A stretch of DNA of 13,742 bases, from the NCBI RefSeq assembly GCF_015207245.1, contig NZ_JADEXF010000010.1, positions 1-13,742 on the forward strand. The letters are read 5' to 3'. The first letter of the stretch is position 1. Each line of letters opens with the position of its first letter. Below are positions 1 to 6,622 of this stretch, in pieces. Position numbers and translations under genes: made by a program. The notes beneath the pieces were generated by a model, which worked only from the letters and a program-made list of their open reading frames with translations, did no database searches and had not been told where the DNA came from. Origin of the DNA: Nostoc cf. edaphicum LEGE 07299 (GTDB lineage: Bacteria; Cyanobacteriota; Cyanobacteriia; Cyanobacteriales; Nostocaceae).

Positions 1-416
1 TAAGAGACAGGGTTAATTCTGAAATATAGCTTTATTCTCTATATAATTCAGGATTTATGAATCAACTATTAATTTACGTACGAGTTTGTATATAAATTGT
101 CTTTTAAATATAATTTTTATTTGGAGCTAATGGTAACTCATAACTTGTAGAGGTGAGATTTTCACACTTTCTGAGAATTTACTTTACACCGAGTGGGATT
201 TTTAAATTTTGGTGTGATGGAGAAAATTTGCTCAATTTACATGAAATATATGGTAGATATATTTCATGCCGATCGGCGTGAATCGAGGTTAAATATTTTA
301 CCTCACTAGCACAAACTCTTCTAGAGAAAAATCTTACTTCCCTCTTGAGTTAGATTTTGTGCATAGCAAAATGTTATAAATCTTTATGTAATGTGTGGAC
401 AAAAAAAACAAAATTT
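1..416. other. Gene-free leader upstream of the fasciclin gene
   Basis: I see no convincing coding sequence here; the stretch is AT-rich with stops in all frames. It holds a 12-bp inverted repeat (240-268) overlapping a 10-bp palindrome (268-277), listed separately. A weak -10-like TATAAA lies at 375-380, about 37 bases before the chosen ATG at 417, with no good -35 at the right distance. If real, it would place transcription start after the upstream TTG codon at 357 and support the ATG start. The end of any left-hand neighbour is not visible. Confidence 0.5.
240..277. repeat. Tandem palindromes upstream of the fasciclin gene
   Basis: A perfect inverted repeat has arms CATGAAATATAT (240-251) and ATATATTTCATG (257-268) around GGTAG. 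It abuts and shares one base with the perfect palindrome GCCGATCGGC (268-277), whose core CGATCG resembles HIP1. The dyad could be a regulator binding site or an RNA hairpin in the leader of the fasciclin gene, whose ATG is about 140 bases downstream. No T-run follows, so it is not an obvious terminator. Confidence 0.55.
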
Positions 417-1241
417 ATGAAGACAAATTACAGCAAATTGCTGACCACGTTGGCAGGCATAGCAGGATTTACTAGTTTCAGCGTCCTCATTACTTTACCA
501 TCTGATGCGAAAGAGGTATTAAATCCTAACCCCAGTATTTTCAACGAAGCTTCTTATAACCAAGGTCAACGCCTTCAAGCAAACAATCAATACACACCTG
601 CTGAAGGCGCTTCCCAAATAGAAAAGGGCAATACCAAACGCAGACAAGTAGCACAGAAAAGTGGTGGAGCGGTAAATCCCAGACCAAGTATTTTCAACGA
701 GCCTCCCTATAACCGTGGTGGTGGTAGTGTTACACCTAGTGAACCTACACCCGTCACCCCAGGTACTCAACCTACTGAGACACCGACCACAACTCCACCA
801 GCACCAGGGGCAACCAGCAATCAAGGCAAAAACTTGTTAGCCTTGGCAGAGTCAAACGCTTCCTTTACCACCTTGACCAAGGCTTTGAAAGCAGCAGGAT
901 TGACCGGAGCTTTACAAGGCAAAGATAACTTAACTATTTTCGCACCCACTGATGCAGCTTTTGCTAAGTTGCCAGCAGATGCTTTGCAAGAATTGTTAAA
1001 GCCAGATAACAAAGAAGTATTGCTCAAGATTTTAACTTACCATGTAGTGACTGGTAAGGTATTGTCCACTGATTTAAAGTCTGGCGAAGTTAAAAGCCTT
1101 GAAGGTGGTGCAATCAACGTTAAAGTTGATCCTGCTACCGGTGTAACTGTCAATGACGCTAAAGTAACACAGGCAGATATTACAGGTAGCAACGGTGTAA
1201 TCCATGCAATCGATCAGGTAATTTTACCTCCTGACTTGTAG
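417..1241 (+). CDS. Secreted fasciclin (FAS1) domain protein
   Basis: This 274-residue protein has an N-terminal hydrophobic segment (residues 8-27 after a Lys-containing start) with a likely signal-peptidase site near SDA-KE (about residue 31). Two copies of a short motif follow: NPNPSIFNEASYNQG (36-50) and NPRPSIFNEPPYNRG (87-101). A Pro/Thr-rich linker (about 104-133) leads to one FAS1 domain (about 138-272), recognised from the TIFAPTDAAF block, a TYHVV block and NGVIHAIDQVILP. FAS1 domains are extracellular adhesion modules, so an envelope or matrix role is inferred. I chose ATG 417 because it gives a clean signal peptide; an in-frame TTG at 357 would add 20 residues that spoil it. No strong Shine-Dalgarno is present. 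The gene converges on hemL and ends in its own terminator. Confidence 0.9.
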   Translation: MKTNYSKLLTTLAGIAGFTSFSVLITLPSDAKEVLNPNPSIFNEASYNQGQRLQANNQYTPAEGASQIEKGNTKRRQVAQKSGGAVNPRPSIFNEPPYNRGGGSVTPSEPTPVTPGTQPTETPTTTPPAPGATSNQGKNLLALAESNASFTTLTKALKAAGLTGALQGKDNLTIFAPTDAAFAKLPADALQELLKPDNKEVLLKILTYHVVTGKVLSTDLKSGEVKSLEGGAINVKVDPATGVTVNDAKVTQADITGSNGVIHAIDQVILPPDL

Positions 1242-1304
1242 TTTTTAGATACCAGTACAACCTATAGCAGGCCAGGTTCGTATCAAGTATTAATAGGAAA
1301 AATC

Positions 1305-1336
1305 CCGTTCAGATGGTAATTTTGGACGGTTTTTTT
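1305..1336 (+). terminator. Intrinsic terminator of the fasciclin gene
   Basis: CCGTTCA (1305-1311) pairs with TGGACGG (1323-1329), seven pairs including one G-T, with an 11-base loop. Seven T residues follow directly (1330-1336). It starts 64 bases after the stop codon of the fasciclin gene. Confidence 0.8.
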
Positions 1337-1382
1337 GTCAGAAACAATTTTGAAATTTTTTAGAAATTTAAATGTCGGGTAG

Positions 1383-1439
1383 GTTAGCGCGGAAAGTACG
1401 GCCCATCAACAATCTAATAATGCCGTACTTTCAGCTAAC
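1383..1439. repeat. Long stem-loop between convergent fasciclin and hemL genes
   Basis: Perfect 11-base arms GAAAGTACGGC (1392-1402) and GCCGTACTTTC (1422-1432) are extended outwards by GTTAGC (1383-1388) and GCTAAC (1434-1439) across a small internal loop, giving 17 pairs. No T-run follows on either strand. On the minus strand it lies 66 bases after the hemL stop, so it may stabilise or end that transcript. It could also be a dispersed palindromic element. A smaller hairpin, GGAGG-AAG-CCTCC, lies between it and hemL at 1459-1471. Confidence 0.6.
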
Positions 1440-1504
1440 ACAATGCCAGTTTCTGAATGGAGGAAGCCTCCGCTCCTGACTCCACTACTTGGACTAAGTT
1501 CGAA

Positions 1505-2803
1505 TTACAGGCTAGACATTACATCCCGTGCAACTGCTAAAGTCTGCTCAATGTCTTCTTCAGTGTGAGCAAAAGATGTAAACCCAGCTTCAAATTGAGA
1601 GGGTGCTAAGTAAATACCACGCTCTAACATCCCGCGATGGAAGCGTCCGAATTTGGCTGTATCAGACTTTTTCGCATCTTCGTAGTTATGAACTGGGCCA
1701 GCGGTAAAGAATAAGCCGAACATGGCGCTGATTTGACCACCGCAAGCTGCATGACCAGTTTCTTTGGCAATTTGCAGCAAACCATCTGCTAGTTTTTTAG
1801 TAATTCGCTCAAGAGACTCGTAAGTACCTGGCTTTTGCAGCAATTCTAAAGTCTTAATCCCAGCAGTCATCGCCAAGGGATTACCAGAAAGAGTCCCAGC
1901 TTGATATACGGGGCCGGCAGGTGCAACCATTGACATAATATCTCGGCGACCACCATAAGCTCCTACTGGCAAACCACCACCAATCACCTTACCCAAGGTT
2001 GTTAAATCGGGAGTGACGCCAAATTTTTCTTGAGCGCCACCGTAAGCAATGCGGAAACCTGTCATCACTTCATCAAATACCAACAACGCTCCATATTCGT
2101 GAGTTAGTTCCCGTAACCCTTCTAGGAAGCCAGCATCCGGTGCGATAAATCCAGCATTGCCGACGACTGGCTCAAGAATGACACCGGCAATCTCGTCGCG
2201 GTTTTCTTCAAATAAAGCTTTGACTGCTTCTAGGTCATTGAAAGGTGCAGTTAGAGTACTGCTAGTTGCTGCTTTAGGTACTCCTGGTGAGTCTGGCAAG
2301 CCAAGTGTGGCAACACCAGAACCCGCCTTTACTAAAAACGTATCGGCGTGTCCGTGGTAGCAACCTTCAAATTTGATGATTTTGTCTCGGTTGGTGAAAG
2401 CCCGCATCAGCCGCAAAACTCCCATACAGGCTTCAGTTCCAGAGTTGACAAATCTGACCATTTCGATGCTAGGAACGGCATCAATGACCATTTCTGCCAA
2501 AACATTTTCTAGGACTGAGGGAGCGCCGAAACTGGTGCCTTTTTCTAAAGCTTCATGCAATGCTGCAATGACTTCTGGATGAGCATGACCACAAATAGCT
2601 GGGCCCCAAGTGCCTACATAGTCTATGTATTTATTGCCATCTACATCCCAAATATACGCGCCTTTGACACGATCAAAAACGATGGGTTGTCCGCCCACAG
2701 ATTTAAAGGCACGAACTGGAGAACTGACTCCTCCGGGCATGAGATTTTGAGCAGCGGCGAAGACTTCTTGTGATTTTGTTGTTTTAATTGTGGTATTTAC
2801 CAA
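1505..2803 (-). CDS. hemL: Glutamate-1-semialdehyde 2,1-aminomutase
   Basis: This PLP enzyme converts glutamate-1-semialdehyde to 5-aminolevulinate, the last step of the C5 pathway feeding haem, chlorophyll and bilins, in the cytosol. The 432-residue length is normal for the family. Visible marks are [12 protein letters not shown] at 22-33, SGTEA (121-125, phosphate-binding region), EGCYHGH (146-152), FDEVMTGFR (243-251, with cofactor Asp244), and GKVIGGGLP with the Schiff-base Lys272. The predicted start is TTG, with AGGAG six bases upstream (2810-2814) and a reading frame that matches the usual family N-terminus, so I accept TTG rather than an internal ATG. The gene is monocistronic, divergent from hisIE, and its upstream region carries several dyads. 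The identification is secure. Confidence 0.97.
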   Translation of the reverse strand: MVNTTIKTTKSQEVFAAAQNLMPGGVSSPVRAFKSVGGQPIVFDRVKGAYIWDVDGNKYIDYVGTWGPAICGHAHPEVIAALHEALEKGTSFGAPSVLENVLAEMVIDAVPSIEMVRFVNSGTEACMGVLRLMRAFTNRDKIIKFEGCYHGHADTFLVKAGSGVATLGLPDSPGVPKAATSSTLTAPFNDLEAVKALFEENRDEIAGVILEPVVGNAGFIAPDAGFLEGLRELTHEYGALLVFDEVMTGFRIAYGGAQEKFGVTPDLTTLGKVIGGGLPVGAYGGRRDIMSMVAPAGPVYQAGTLSGNPLAMTAGIKTLELLQKPGTYESLERITKKLADGLLQIAKETGHAACGGQISAMFGLFFTAGPVHNYEDAKKSDTAKFGRFHRGMLERGIYLAPSQFEAGFTSFAHTEEDIEQTLAVARDVMSSL

Positions 2804-2809
2804 AGTTCT

Positions 2810-2814
2810 CTCCT
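2810..2814 (-). promoter_or_regulatory. Shine-Dalgarno that fixes the hemL TTG start
   Basis: On the minus strand AGGAG lies six bases before TTG (2801-2803). This spacing is ideal and makes the non-ATG start credible; no ATG lies nearby in frame. Confidence 0.75.
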
Positions 2815-2841
2815 AACAGTGGGCAATAAAAAGCTCTATCT

Positions 2842-2879
2842 TAGGATAGGGTCAAACACTGCTTAGAATTTCTATCCTA
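2842..2879. promoter_or_regulatory. Inverted repeat upstream of hemL
   Basis: TAGGATAG (2842-2849) and CTATCCTA (2872-2879) are perfect complements 22 bases apart. A third, one-mismatch copy, CTATCTTA, overlaps at 2836-2843. They lie 33-76 bases upstream of the hemL start, where a promoter or operator is expected. Function is inferred from position only. Confidence 0.4.
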
Positions 2880-2901
2880 TAAAATTAGCGGAACCAAAAA
2901 A

Positions 2902-2936
2902 ATAACATTATGTTATGCAAGTCCAATGAAGACTTG
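2902..2936. promoter_or_regulatory. 7-1-7 palindrome and adjacent dyad between hemL and hisIE
   Basis: ATAACAT-T-ATGTTAT (2902-2916) is a perfect 7-1-7 palindrome, the geometry typical of Fur/Zur/PerR-family boxes, although the bases differ from the classical consensus. Directly beside it CAAGTC (2918-2923) and GACTTG (2931-2936) form a second dyad. The pair lies about 100 bases upstream of both divergent genes. Binding by a FUR-type regulator is a guess. Confidence 0.35.
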
Positions 2937-3033
2937 ACTTTAAATATTTAATTCAAAAAAAACATACCGACTGTTCTATTTTGAATGGTATCGTGAATCC
3001 ATAAATTATTCTCATTAGAGCAAACTAGCTGGT

Positions 3034-3684
3034 ATGTCTTCTAACGATTCGCGATCGCTGCATTACACTATCCCGGTTGAGAAAATTCGCTACGATGAAC
3101 GGGGTCTAGTGCCTGCAATTGTCCAAGACTATCTAGATGGTACTATCCTGATGATGGCGTGGATGAATCAGGAGTCGCTACAAAAGACTTTAGAAACTGA
3201 AGAAACTTGGTTTTGGAGTCGTTCCCGGCAAGAATTGTGGCACAAAGGGGCGACTTCTGGACATATCCAAAAAGTGCAAAGTATCCGTTATGACTGTGAT
3301 AGTGATGCCCTGCTTATCGGGGTAGAACAATTAGGAGATGTTGCTTGCCATACTGGAGAACGCAGTTGTTTTCACCAAATAGAAGGAAAAATTGCTGCAC
3401 CACCAGGTGATACATTGTCGCAATTGTTTCAAATAATATGCGATCGCCGCGATAATCCTACTGAAAGTTCTTACACTTGTAAACTCTTTGCAGGTGGCGA
3501 TAACAAAATTTTGAAAAAGATTGGTGAGGAAACCGCTGAGGTGGTAATGGCTTTTAAGGATGATGAAGCAGATGCGATCGCAGGTGAAGTGGCTGATTTG
3601 CTATATCATACTTTGGTTGCCTTAGCTCACCATCAAGTGGATTTAAAATCGGTGTATCGTAAGCTGCAAGAACGCCGTCAATAA
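3034..3684 (+). CDS. hisIE: Bifunctional phosphoribosyl-AMP cyclohydrolase / phosphoribosyl-ATP pyrophosphatase
   Basis: This enzyme carries out steps two and three of histidine synthesis: it hydrolyses phosphoribosyl-ATP to phosphoribosyl-AMP, then opens the adenine ring. The 216 residues fit the fused form. The HisI domain (about 15-120) shows [31 protein letters not shown] (87-91, metal-binding Asp with Cys88) and the zinc cysteines Cys105 and Cys112. The HisE domain (about 126-216) shows GEETAEVV (164-171) and [15 protein letters not shown], carrying the acidic pyrophosphohydrolase residues. The ATG at 3034 gives a plausible N-terminus; the Shine-Dalgarno is poor. It is divergent from hemL and isolated from other his genes, which is common in cyanobacteria. 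Confidence 0.96.
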   Translation: MSSNDSRSLHYTIPVEKIRYDERGLVPAIVQDYLDGTILMMAWMNQESLQKTLETEETWFWSRSRQELWHKGATSGHIQKVQSIRYDCDSDALLIGVEQLGDVACHTGERSCFHQIEGKIAAPPGDTLSQLFQIICDRRDNPTESSYTCKLFAGGDNKILKKIGEETAEVVMAFKDDEADAIAGEVADLLYHTLVALAHHQVDLKSVYRKLQERRQ

Positions 3685-3712
3685 AGAATGTAGGCAAATG
3701 AATGAGCGAGTA

Positions 3713-3741
3713 GGGGAAGTAAATATAAAACTTTGTTCCCC
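3713..3741. terminator. Possible hairpin between convergent hisIE and kinase gene
   Basis: GGGGAA (3713-3718) and TTCCCC (3736-3741) are perfect complements around a 17-base loop, 28 bases after the hisIE stop. No T-run follows directly (T6 appears only at 3778-3783), so it is a weak intrinsic terminator candidate for hisIE. Confidence 0.35.
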
Positions 3742-3798
3742 AACTTCGCCAGTCTTTAGAATTAGACAAGCGTATAGTTTTTTCTTGGCTATGCTGGG

Positions 3799-4692
3799 TT
3801 AACTTAACCGTGTACCTAAAGGTTGAACCTCTCTGGCTAAACCAATATGTGCCAATGATAATGAGATATGGTTAAACTTTACTCCAGCCAAAGCCCACTG
3901 AAGTTCAAGTGTCCCCACCCAGAAACGTGCGCGATCGATGACATCTGGTAACATCGGATAGTCGCTTTCCATACGCCGCACAATACTTTCTCCATAATTA
4001 CTAAGTTGCACGGCAATATCACAAGCTGCATCTCCCAAACCAGCCGTACCAAAATCAATCAGACCGCTGATGCTTTCTGAAATTGGGTCAAACAGAATGT
4101 GATACACTGCTTTATCGCCATCGATCAGTACGGGTGTGTAGCTGAGGTCAAGTTCACCTGTAATTACGGGCGCAAAAAGTTCATGTATCCAAGTTTGCTG
4201 ATGACGCCATAAGTGAGGAAAGAGAGTTTCCTTGACTTGATCATACAACTGCAACCAATCTTCACGAGAACGTTTTGCACCAGAAAAAGATATCCCAGCA
4301 TTAACTAAAATTTCATAGGGGATGCTGTGCAATTGTAGGTGAAATCTGGCTAGTTGGGAGATGATACGCGCTTGTGATGCTTCACTCAGCTTCAGTAGGA
4401 TGTTACGAGATAGCGGTTCACCTTGAATAAATCTGTAGCTAGCAAAGCCTTCTTCTAGGTGTTCAAAGTGCGGAACTCGCAGTTCAACATACTTTTGCAC
4501 CACTTCCAACACCTTAGCTTCATGGGAAAGTACCTGTTTTCCCCAATCATCTTTGGCAAAGCGACATACCATCTCATGATTAACAATCACCACATCGTTA
4601 ACCATTCCATCTTGATTAAAGTCAAGATGCTTAACAGAGATATTGGGATAGATAGCACGAATTTTTTCGAGATACGAGGAAGGAATATTCAC
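3799..4692 (-). CDS. APH-fold (aminoglycoside phosphotransferase family) kinase
   Basis: The 297 residues fit the APH/choline-kinase-like fold. The N-lobe reads LDFNQDGMVNDVVIVN (23-38) then VCRFAK (42-47), and HEAKVLE (57-63) supplies the expected Glu. The catalytic loop is LIDGDKAVYHILFD (189-202), where families usually have HGDLxxxN: the catalytic Asp193 is kept, the preceding His is Asp191, and the Asn position is His198. IDFGTAGLGD (212-221) keeps the metal Asp213. The substrate is unknown; family members phosphorylate aminoglycosides, macrolides, choline or sugars, so a resistance label would be over-reading. The start is GTG without a Shine-Dalgarno; Met30 lies inside the conserved N-lobe, so the longer form is needed. 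An MFS transporter gene lies 163 bp upstream on the same strand. Confidence 0.8.
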   Translation of the reverse strand: MNIPSSYLEKIRAIYPNISVKHLDFNQDGMVNDVVIVNHEMVCRFAKDDWGKQVLSHEAKVLEVVQKYVELRVPHFEHLEEGFASYRFIQGEPLSRNILLKLSEASQARIISQLARFHLQLHSIPYEILVNAGISFSGAKRSREDWLQLYDQVKETLFPHLWRHQQTWIHELFAPVITGELDLSYTPVLIDGDKAVYHILFDPISESISGLIDFGTAGLGDAACDIAVQLSNYGESIVRRMESDYPMLPDVIDRARFWVGTLELQWALAGVKFNHISLSLAHIGLAREVQPLGTRLS

Positions 4693-4710
4693 GGTGGATT
4701 ATGACGCAAT

Positions 4711-4788
4711 TACAACAAACAAAAAATCAAAATTTATTGGGCTTTTAGTCCAATCGCAGCGATTTAAATTATTTGTCCGTTTGTTGTA
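4711..4788. repeat. Nested inverted repeats between transporter and kinase genes
   Basis: Outer arms TACAACAAAC (4711-4720) and GTTTGTTGTA (4779-4788) are perfect over 10 bp. Inside lie AAATC/GATTT (4724-4728/4761-4765) and an 8-pair hairpin ATTGGGCT/AGTCCAAT (4736-4743/4747-4754) with one G-T and a TTT loop. The whole could fold into one long imperfect stem of about 78 bases. It may be the transporter terminator, a structured leader of the kinase gene, or a small inverted-repeat (MITE-like) element. No target-site duplication was seen. Confidence 0.5.
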
Positions 4789-4855
4789 TCAACGTACCAC
4801 TATGATTTCGCTCCCTATAAAATAGCTAAACATGAGTATAATACCACTTTGGTGA

Positions 4856-6151
4856 TTACTCAGCCAAAATTCGATTGAGATACTGTAAAATTGCCACAGC
4901 GATCGCTACGCTCAAGATGAAGCCTAGCCAGTAACTATTGGTAATAATTTGTGGTTGATCTAATGCCCATCCACCCAAGGGATGACCAATAAAAGAGCCA
5001 ACAGCCCAGCATAAAGCGTTGATGGAAAAATAAACGCCGCGTTGATTTTCCGGGGCTAACTCAGTTACTAAAGAGGCAGCAGATGGGGTATAGGAAACAA
5101 TCGCCACAGCAAATACTCCCAATGCCAATGTTACCCAAAGCAGATGATGAGATGGGGCTATCCCGCTTACCCAAATCAGCCCAAAACTAATTGCCCAGAA
5201 AATCGCAGAAACAGTAAGTGCGAGTGTGTGAGAACAACGTTTTAAGATGCTGGTAACAGGTAACTGACAAATAATTGCGAACACCAGATGCCAAGCAAAT
5301 AGTCCGCTAATGGTAGTTTCAGTAAATGCCTTGGCAGTACTTTCGACAAGGACAAAATTTTTGAAGTAAAGCGGCAGGGTGCTGTGGATTTGAGAAATAT
5401 AGATTGTAAAGAATATATTAACTGCGATGTAGACCAGGAAACGGCGATCGCTTAATACTGCCATCCATGCAGTAAAAAGTTCTGTTTTTTCAGATTCCTC
5501 TATCTGCTGGTGTTCTGTTTCATTAATCCCTACATAGACAACTCCAAAAAATACCATAAAAGAGATGGCATCAATCACAAATAGCCAGCGATAACTCCCA
5601 ATTATCGCGATCAAAAACCCAGCCAGCAGAATTCCGATCGCTAACCCCAGATTATCAGCTAGTCGGGCGATACCTTCGGTGAGCTTCGCTAACGCAAAAG
5701 TTTCCCGGCGATTATCAATTTGGCTAGCGTCAGCAACCACAGCTTCAGCCGCCGGCCAATAGAAACCTATCCCTAAACCGCTAATCAAGCTACCGATTAC
5801 CAAAGAAGTGAAATTATTGGTTGCAGCTAAAACTAGAGAACCAATTGCTGAAATCGCCGTCGCTAGCAACAAAGTGCGGCGGCGTCCCCAATATTCAGAA
5901 TCAGCCAAAGAACCACCCGCAATCCGCCCTACGATGCCGGAAATCGAAGCGCTACCCAAGGCTACCCCAACACTGGTTGCAGATAAACCAAGCTGATTAA
6001 CAAAAAAGATGGGGGCGTAAAACAGGGTAAAGCCGGTACCAACTTCCGAGAGAAATCTACCAATTGCGAAAATCCAGACCTGGGGATGTATCGAGGGCAA
6101 CCACGATGATAACTGAGATTGAGAAGCTAATTTCATGAGTTTAAATGTCAT
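4856..6151 (-). CDS. MFS transporter, 12-TM, drug:H+ antiporter-like
   Basis: This is an inner-membrane major facilitator protein of 431 residues, a normal length. Hydrophobic segments run throughout and split into two halves, joined by a charged cytoplasmic loop (about 209-230, ETEHQQIEESEKTE). Motif A of the family is clear between TM2 and TM3: GGSLADSEYWGRRR (79-92). The segment after TM4, GIGFYWPAAEAVVAD, resembles drug efflux members. Substrate is unknown; efflux is inferred from motif A and general layout. ATG 6151 is used; a second in-frame ATG at 6136 is equally possible, as neither has a Shine-Dalgarno. A 9-bp dyad covers the first ATG. It precedes the APH-fold kinase on the same strand. 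Confidence 0.88.
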   Translation of the reverse strand: MTFKLMKLASQSQLSSWLPSIHPQVWIFAIGRFLSEVGTGFTLFYAPIFFVNQLGLSATSVGVALGSASISGIVGRIAGGSLADSEYWGRRRTLLLATAISAIGSLVLAATNNFTSLVIGSLISGLGIGFYWPAAEAVVADASQIDNRRETFALAKLTEGIARLADNLGLAIGILLAGFLIAIIGSYRWLFVIDAISFMVFFGVVYVGINETEHQQIEESEKTELFTAWMAVLSDRRFLVYIAVNIFFTIYISQIHSTLPLYFKNFVLVESTAKAFTETTISGLFAWHLVFAIICQLPVTSILKRCSHTLALTVSAIFWAISFGLIWVSGIAPSHHLLWVTLALGVFAVAIVSYTPSAASLVTELAPENQRGVYFSINALCWAVGSFIGHPLGGWALDQPQIITNSYWLGFILSVAIAVAILQYLNRILAE

Positions 6152-6166
6152 AAATTGATGACATTT
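6143..6166. promoter_or_regulatory. 9-6-9 dyad over the transporter start codon
   Basis: AAATGTCAT (6143-6151) and ATGACATTT (6158-6166) are perfect complements with a 6-base spacer. The left arm contains the annotated ATG (CAT at 6149-6151 on the plus strand). It looks like an operator for a dimeric regulator, or, in RNA, a hairpin directly before the alternative ATG at 6136. No matching regulator gene is adjacent. Confidence 0.45.
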
Positions 6167-6202
6167 TTGTAATTCTTATCATTGGTTACTATTTTCCTCA
6201 CT

Positions 6203-6244
6203 CATTCCACAGGGTTTCCACAGGGATTTTAGCAGTTTTCCACA
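6203..6244 (+). other. Cluster of three DnaA-box-like 9-mers
   Basis: CATTCCACA (6203-6211), GTTTCCACA (6214-6222) and TTTTCCACA (6236-6244) all share TTCCACAGG. The third equals the TTTTCCACA form described for cyanobacterial DnaA; the bacterial consensus is TTATCCACA. CCACAGG repeats at 6207, 6218 and 6240, i.e. 11 and 22 bp apart, so all face the same side of the helix. No dnaA or dnaN gene is in the window, so an origin is not established. Confidence 0.45.
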
Positions 6245-6601
6245 GGTGCTATACGAGCTAATAGGCTTCTTGCTGTCTTACTGGGGATTGTTGATTACAA
6301 GTAGCAAAGAAGTTTAAGGACTGAGTTTTTATGAAGTAAAGTAACAAAAAATAGGCTTAAATACTGATTCTTTCGTTCGTATTTATTTTTTATACCATCG
6401 TTTTTAACATTTCGCAGCATTGACAAACCCACCCCCTCTTGGCGCACAATGATGCGGCTTGCTTTTATAATTCCGTTCAACCGTTGGCATCAAATGTGTA
6501 AAATATATTACCAGCAGATGTAAGCGCAGATTGTCGGGATAGCGAAAGAGCGTGTAAAGCCCTAAACCGCTTTACCGCAAGCAACTTGTCCCTCTTGATT
6601 A

Positions 6602-6615
6602 TCCTCATAGGAGGA
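6602..6615 (+). promoter_or_regulatory. Shine-Dalgarno hairpin of the DUF2811 gene
   Basis: The strong ribosome site AGGAGG (6609-6614) lies eight bases before ATG 6623. TCCTC (6602-6606) can pair with GAGGA (6611-6615) around the loop ATAG, masking most of it. A five-pair stem is weak enough to melt, so a temperature- or ribosome-sensitive switch is possible. Confidence 0.5.
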
Positions 6616-6622
6616 AAATCTC

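Larger units (their letters stand above)
6152..6622. other. Gene-free divergent region with DnaA-box-like cluster
   Basis: This stretch between the divergent transporter and DUF2811 genes has no coding sequence I can support. It contains three DnaA-box-like sites (6203-6244), a 7-bp hairpin GTAAAGC/GCTTTAC (6554-6560/6569-6575) near the DUF2811 leader, and a hairpin over the DUF2811 Shine-Dalgarno (6602-6615). A 61-codon minus-strand frame at 6295-6480 has no ribosome site or recognisable sequence. Confidence 0.6.

Noticed and set aside
152..166. CRP-like site GGTGA-GATTT-TCACA
   Set aside because: The half-sites are five bases apart rather than six, and the first base deviates, so it does not fit the TGTGA-N6-TCACA pattern.
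357..416. Upstream TTG start for the fasciclin gene
   Set aside because: It adds 20 residues (Cys/Lys-rich) before an otherwise clean signal peptide and has no ribosome site; the ATG at 417 is better.
1485..1515. tRNA-like TTCGAA near the hemL stop
   Set aside because: No flanking T-arm complementarity, acceptor stem or anticodon arm can be drawn.
6295..6480. 61-codon minus-strand frame
   Set aside because: No ribosome site, no recognisable motif, unusual composition; probably a chance frame in a regulatory region.
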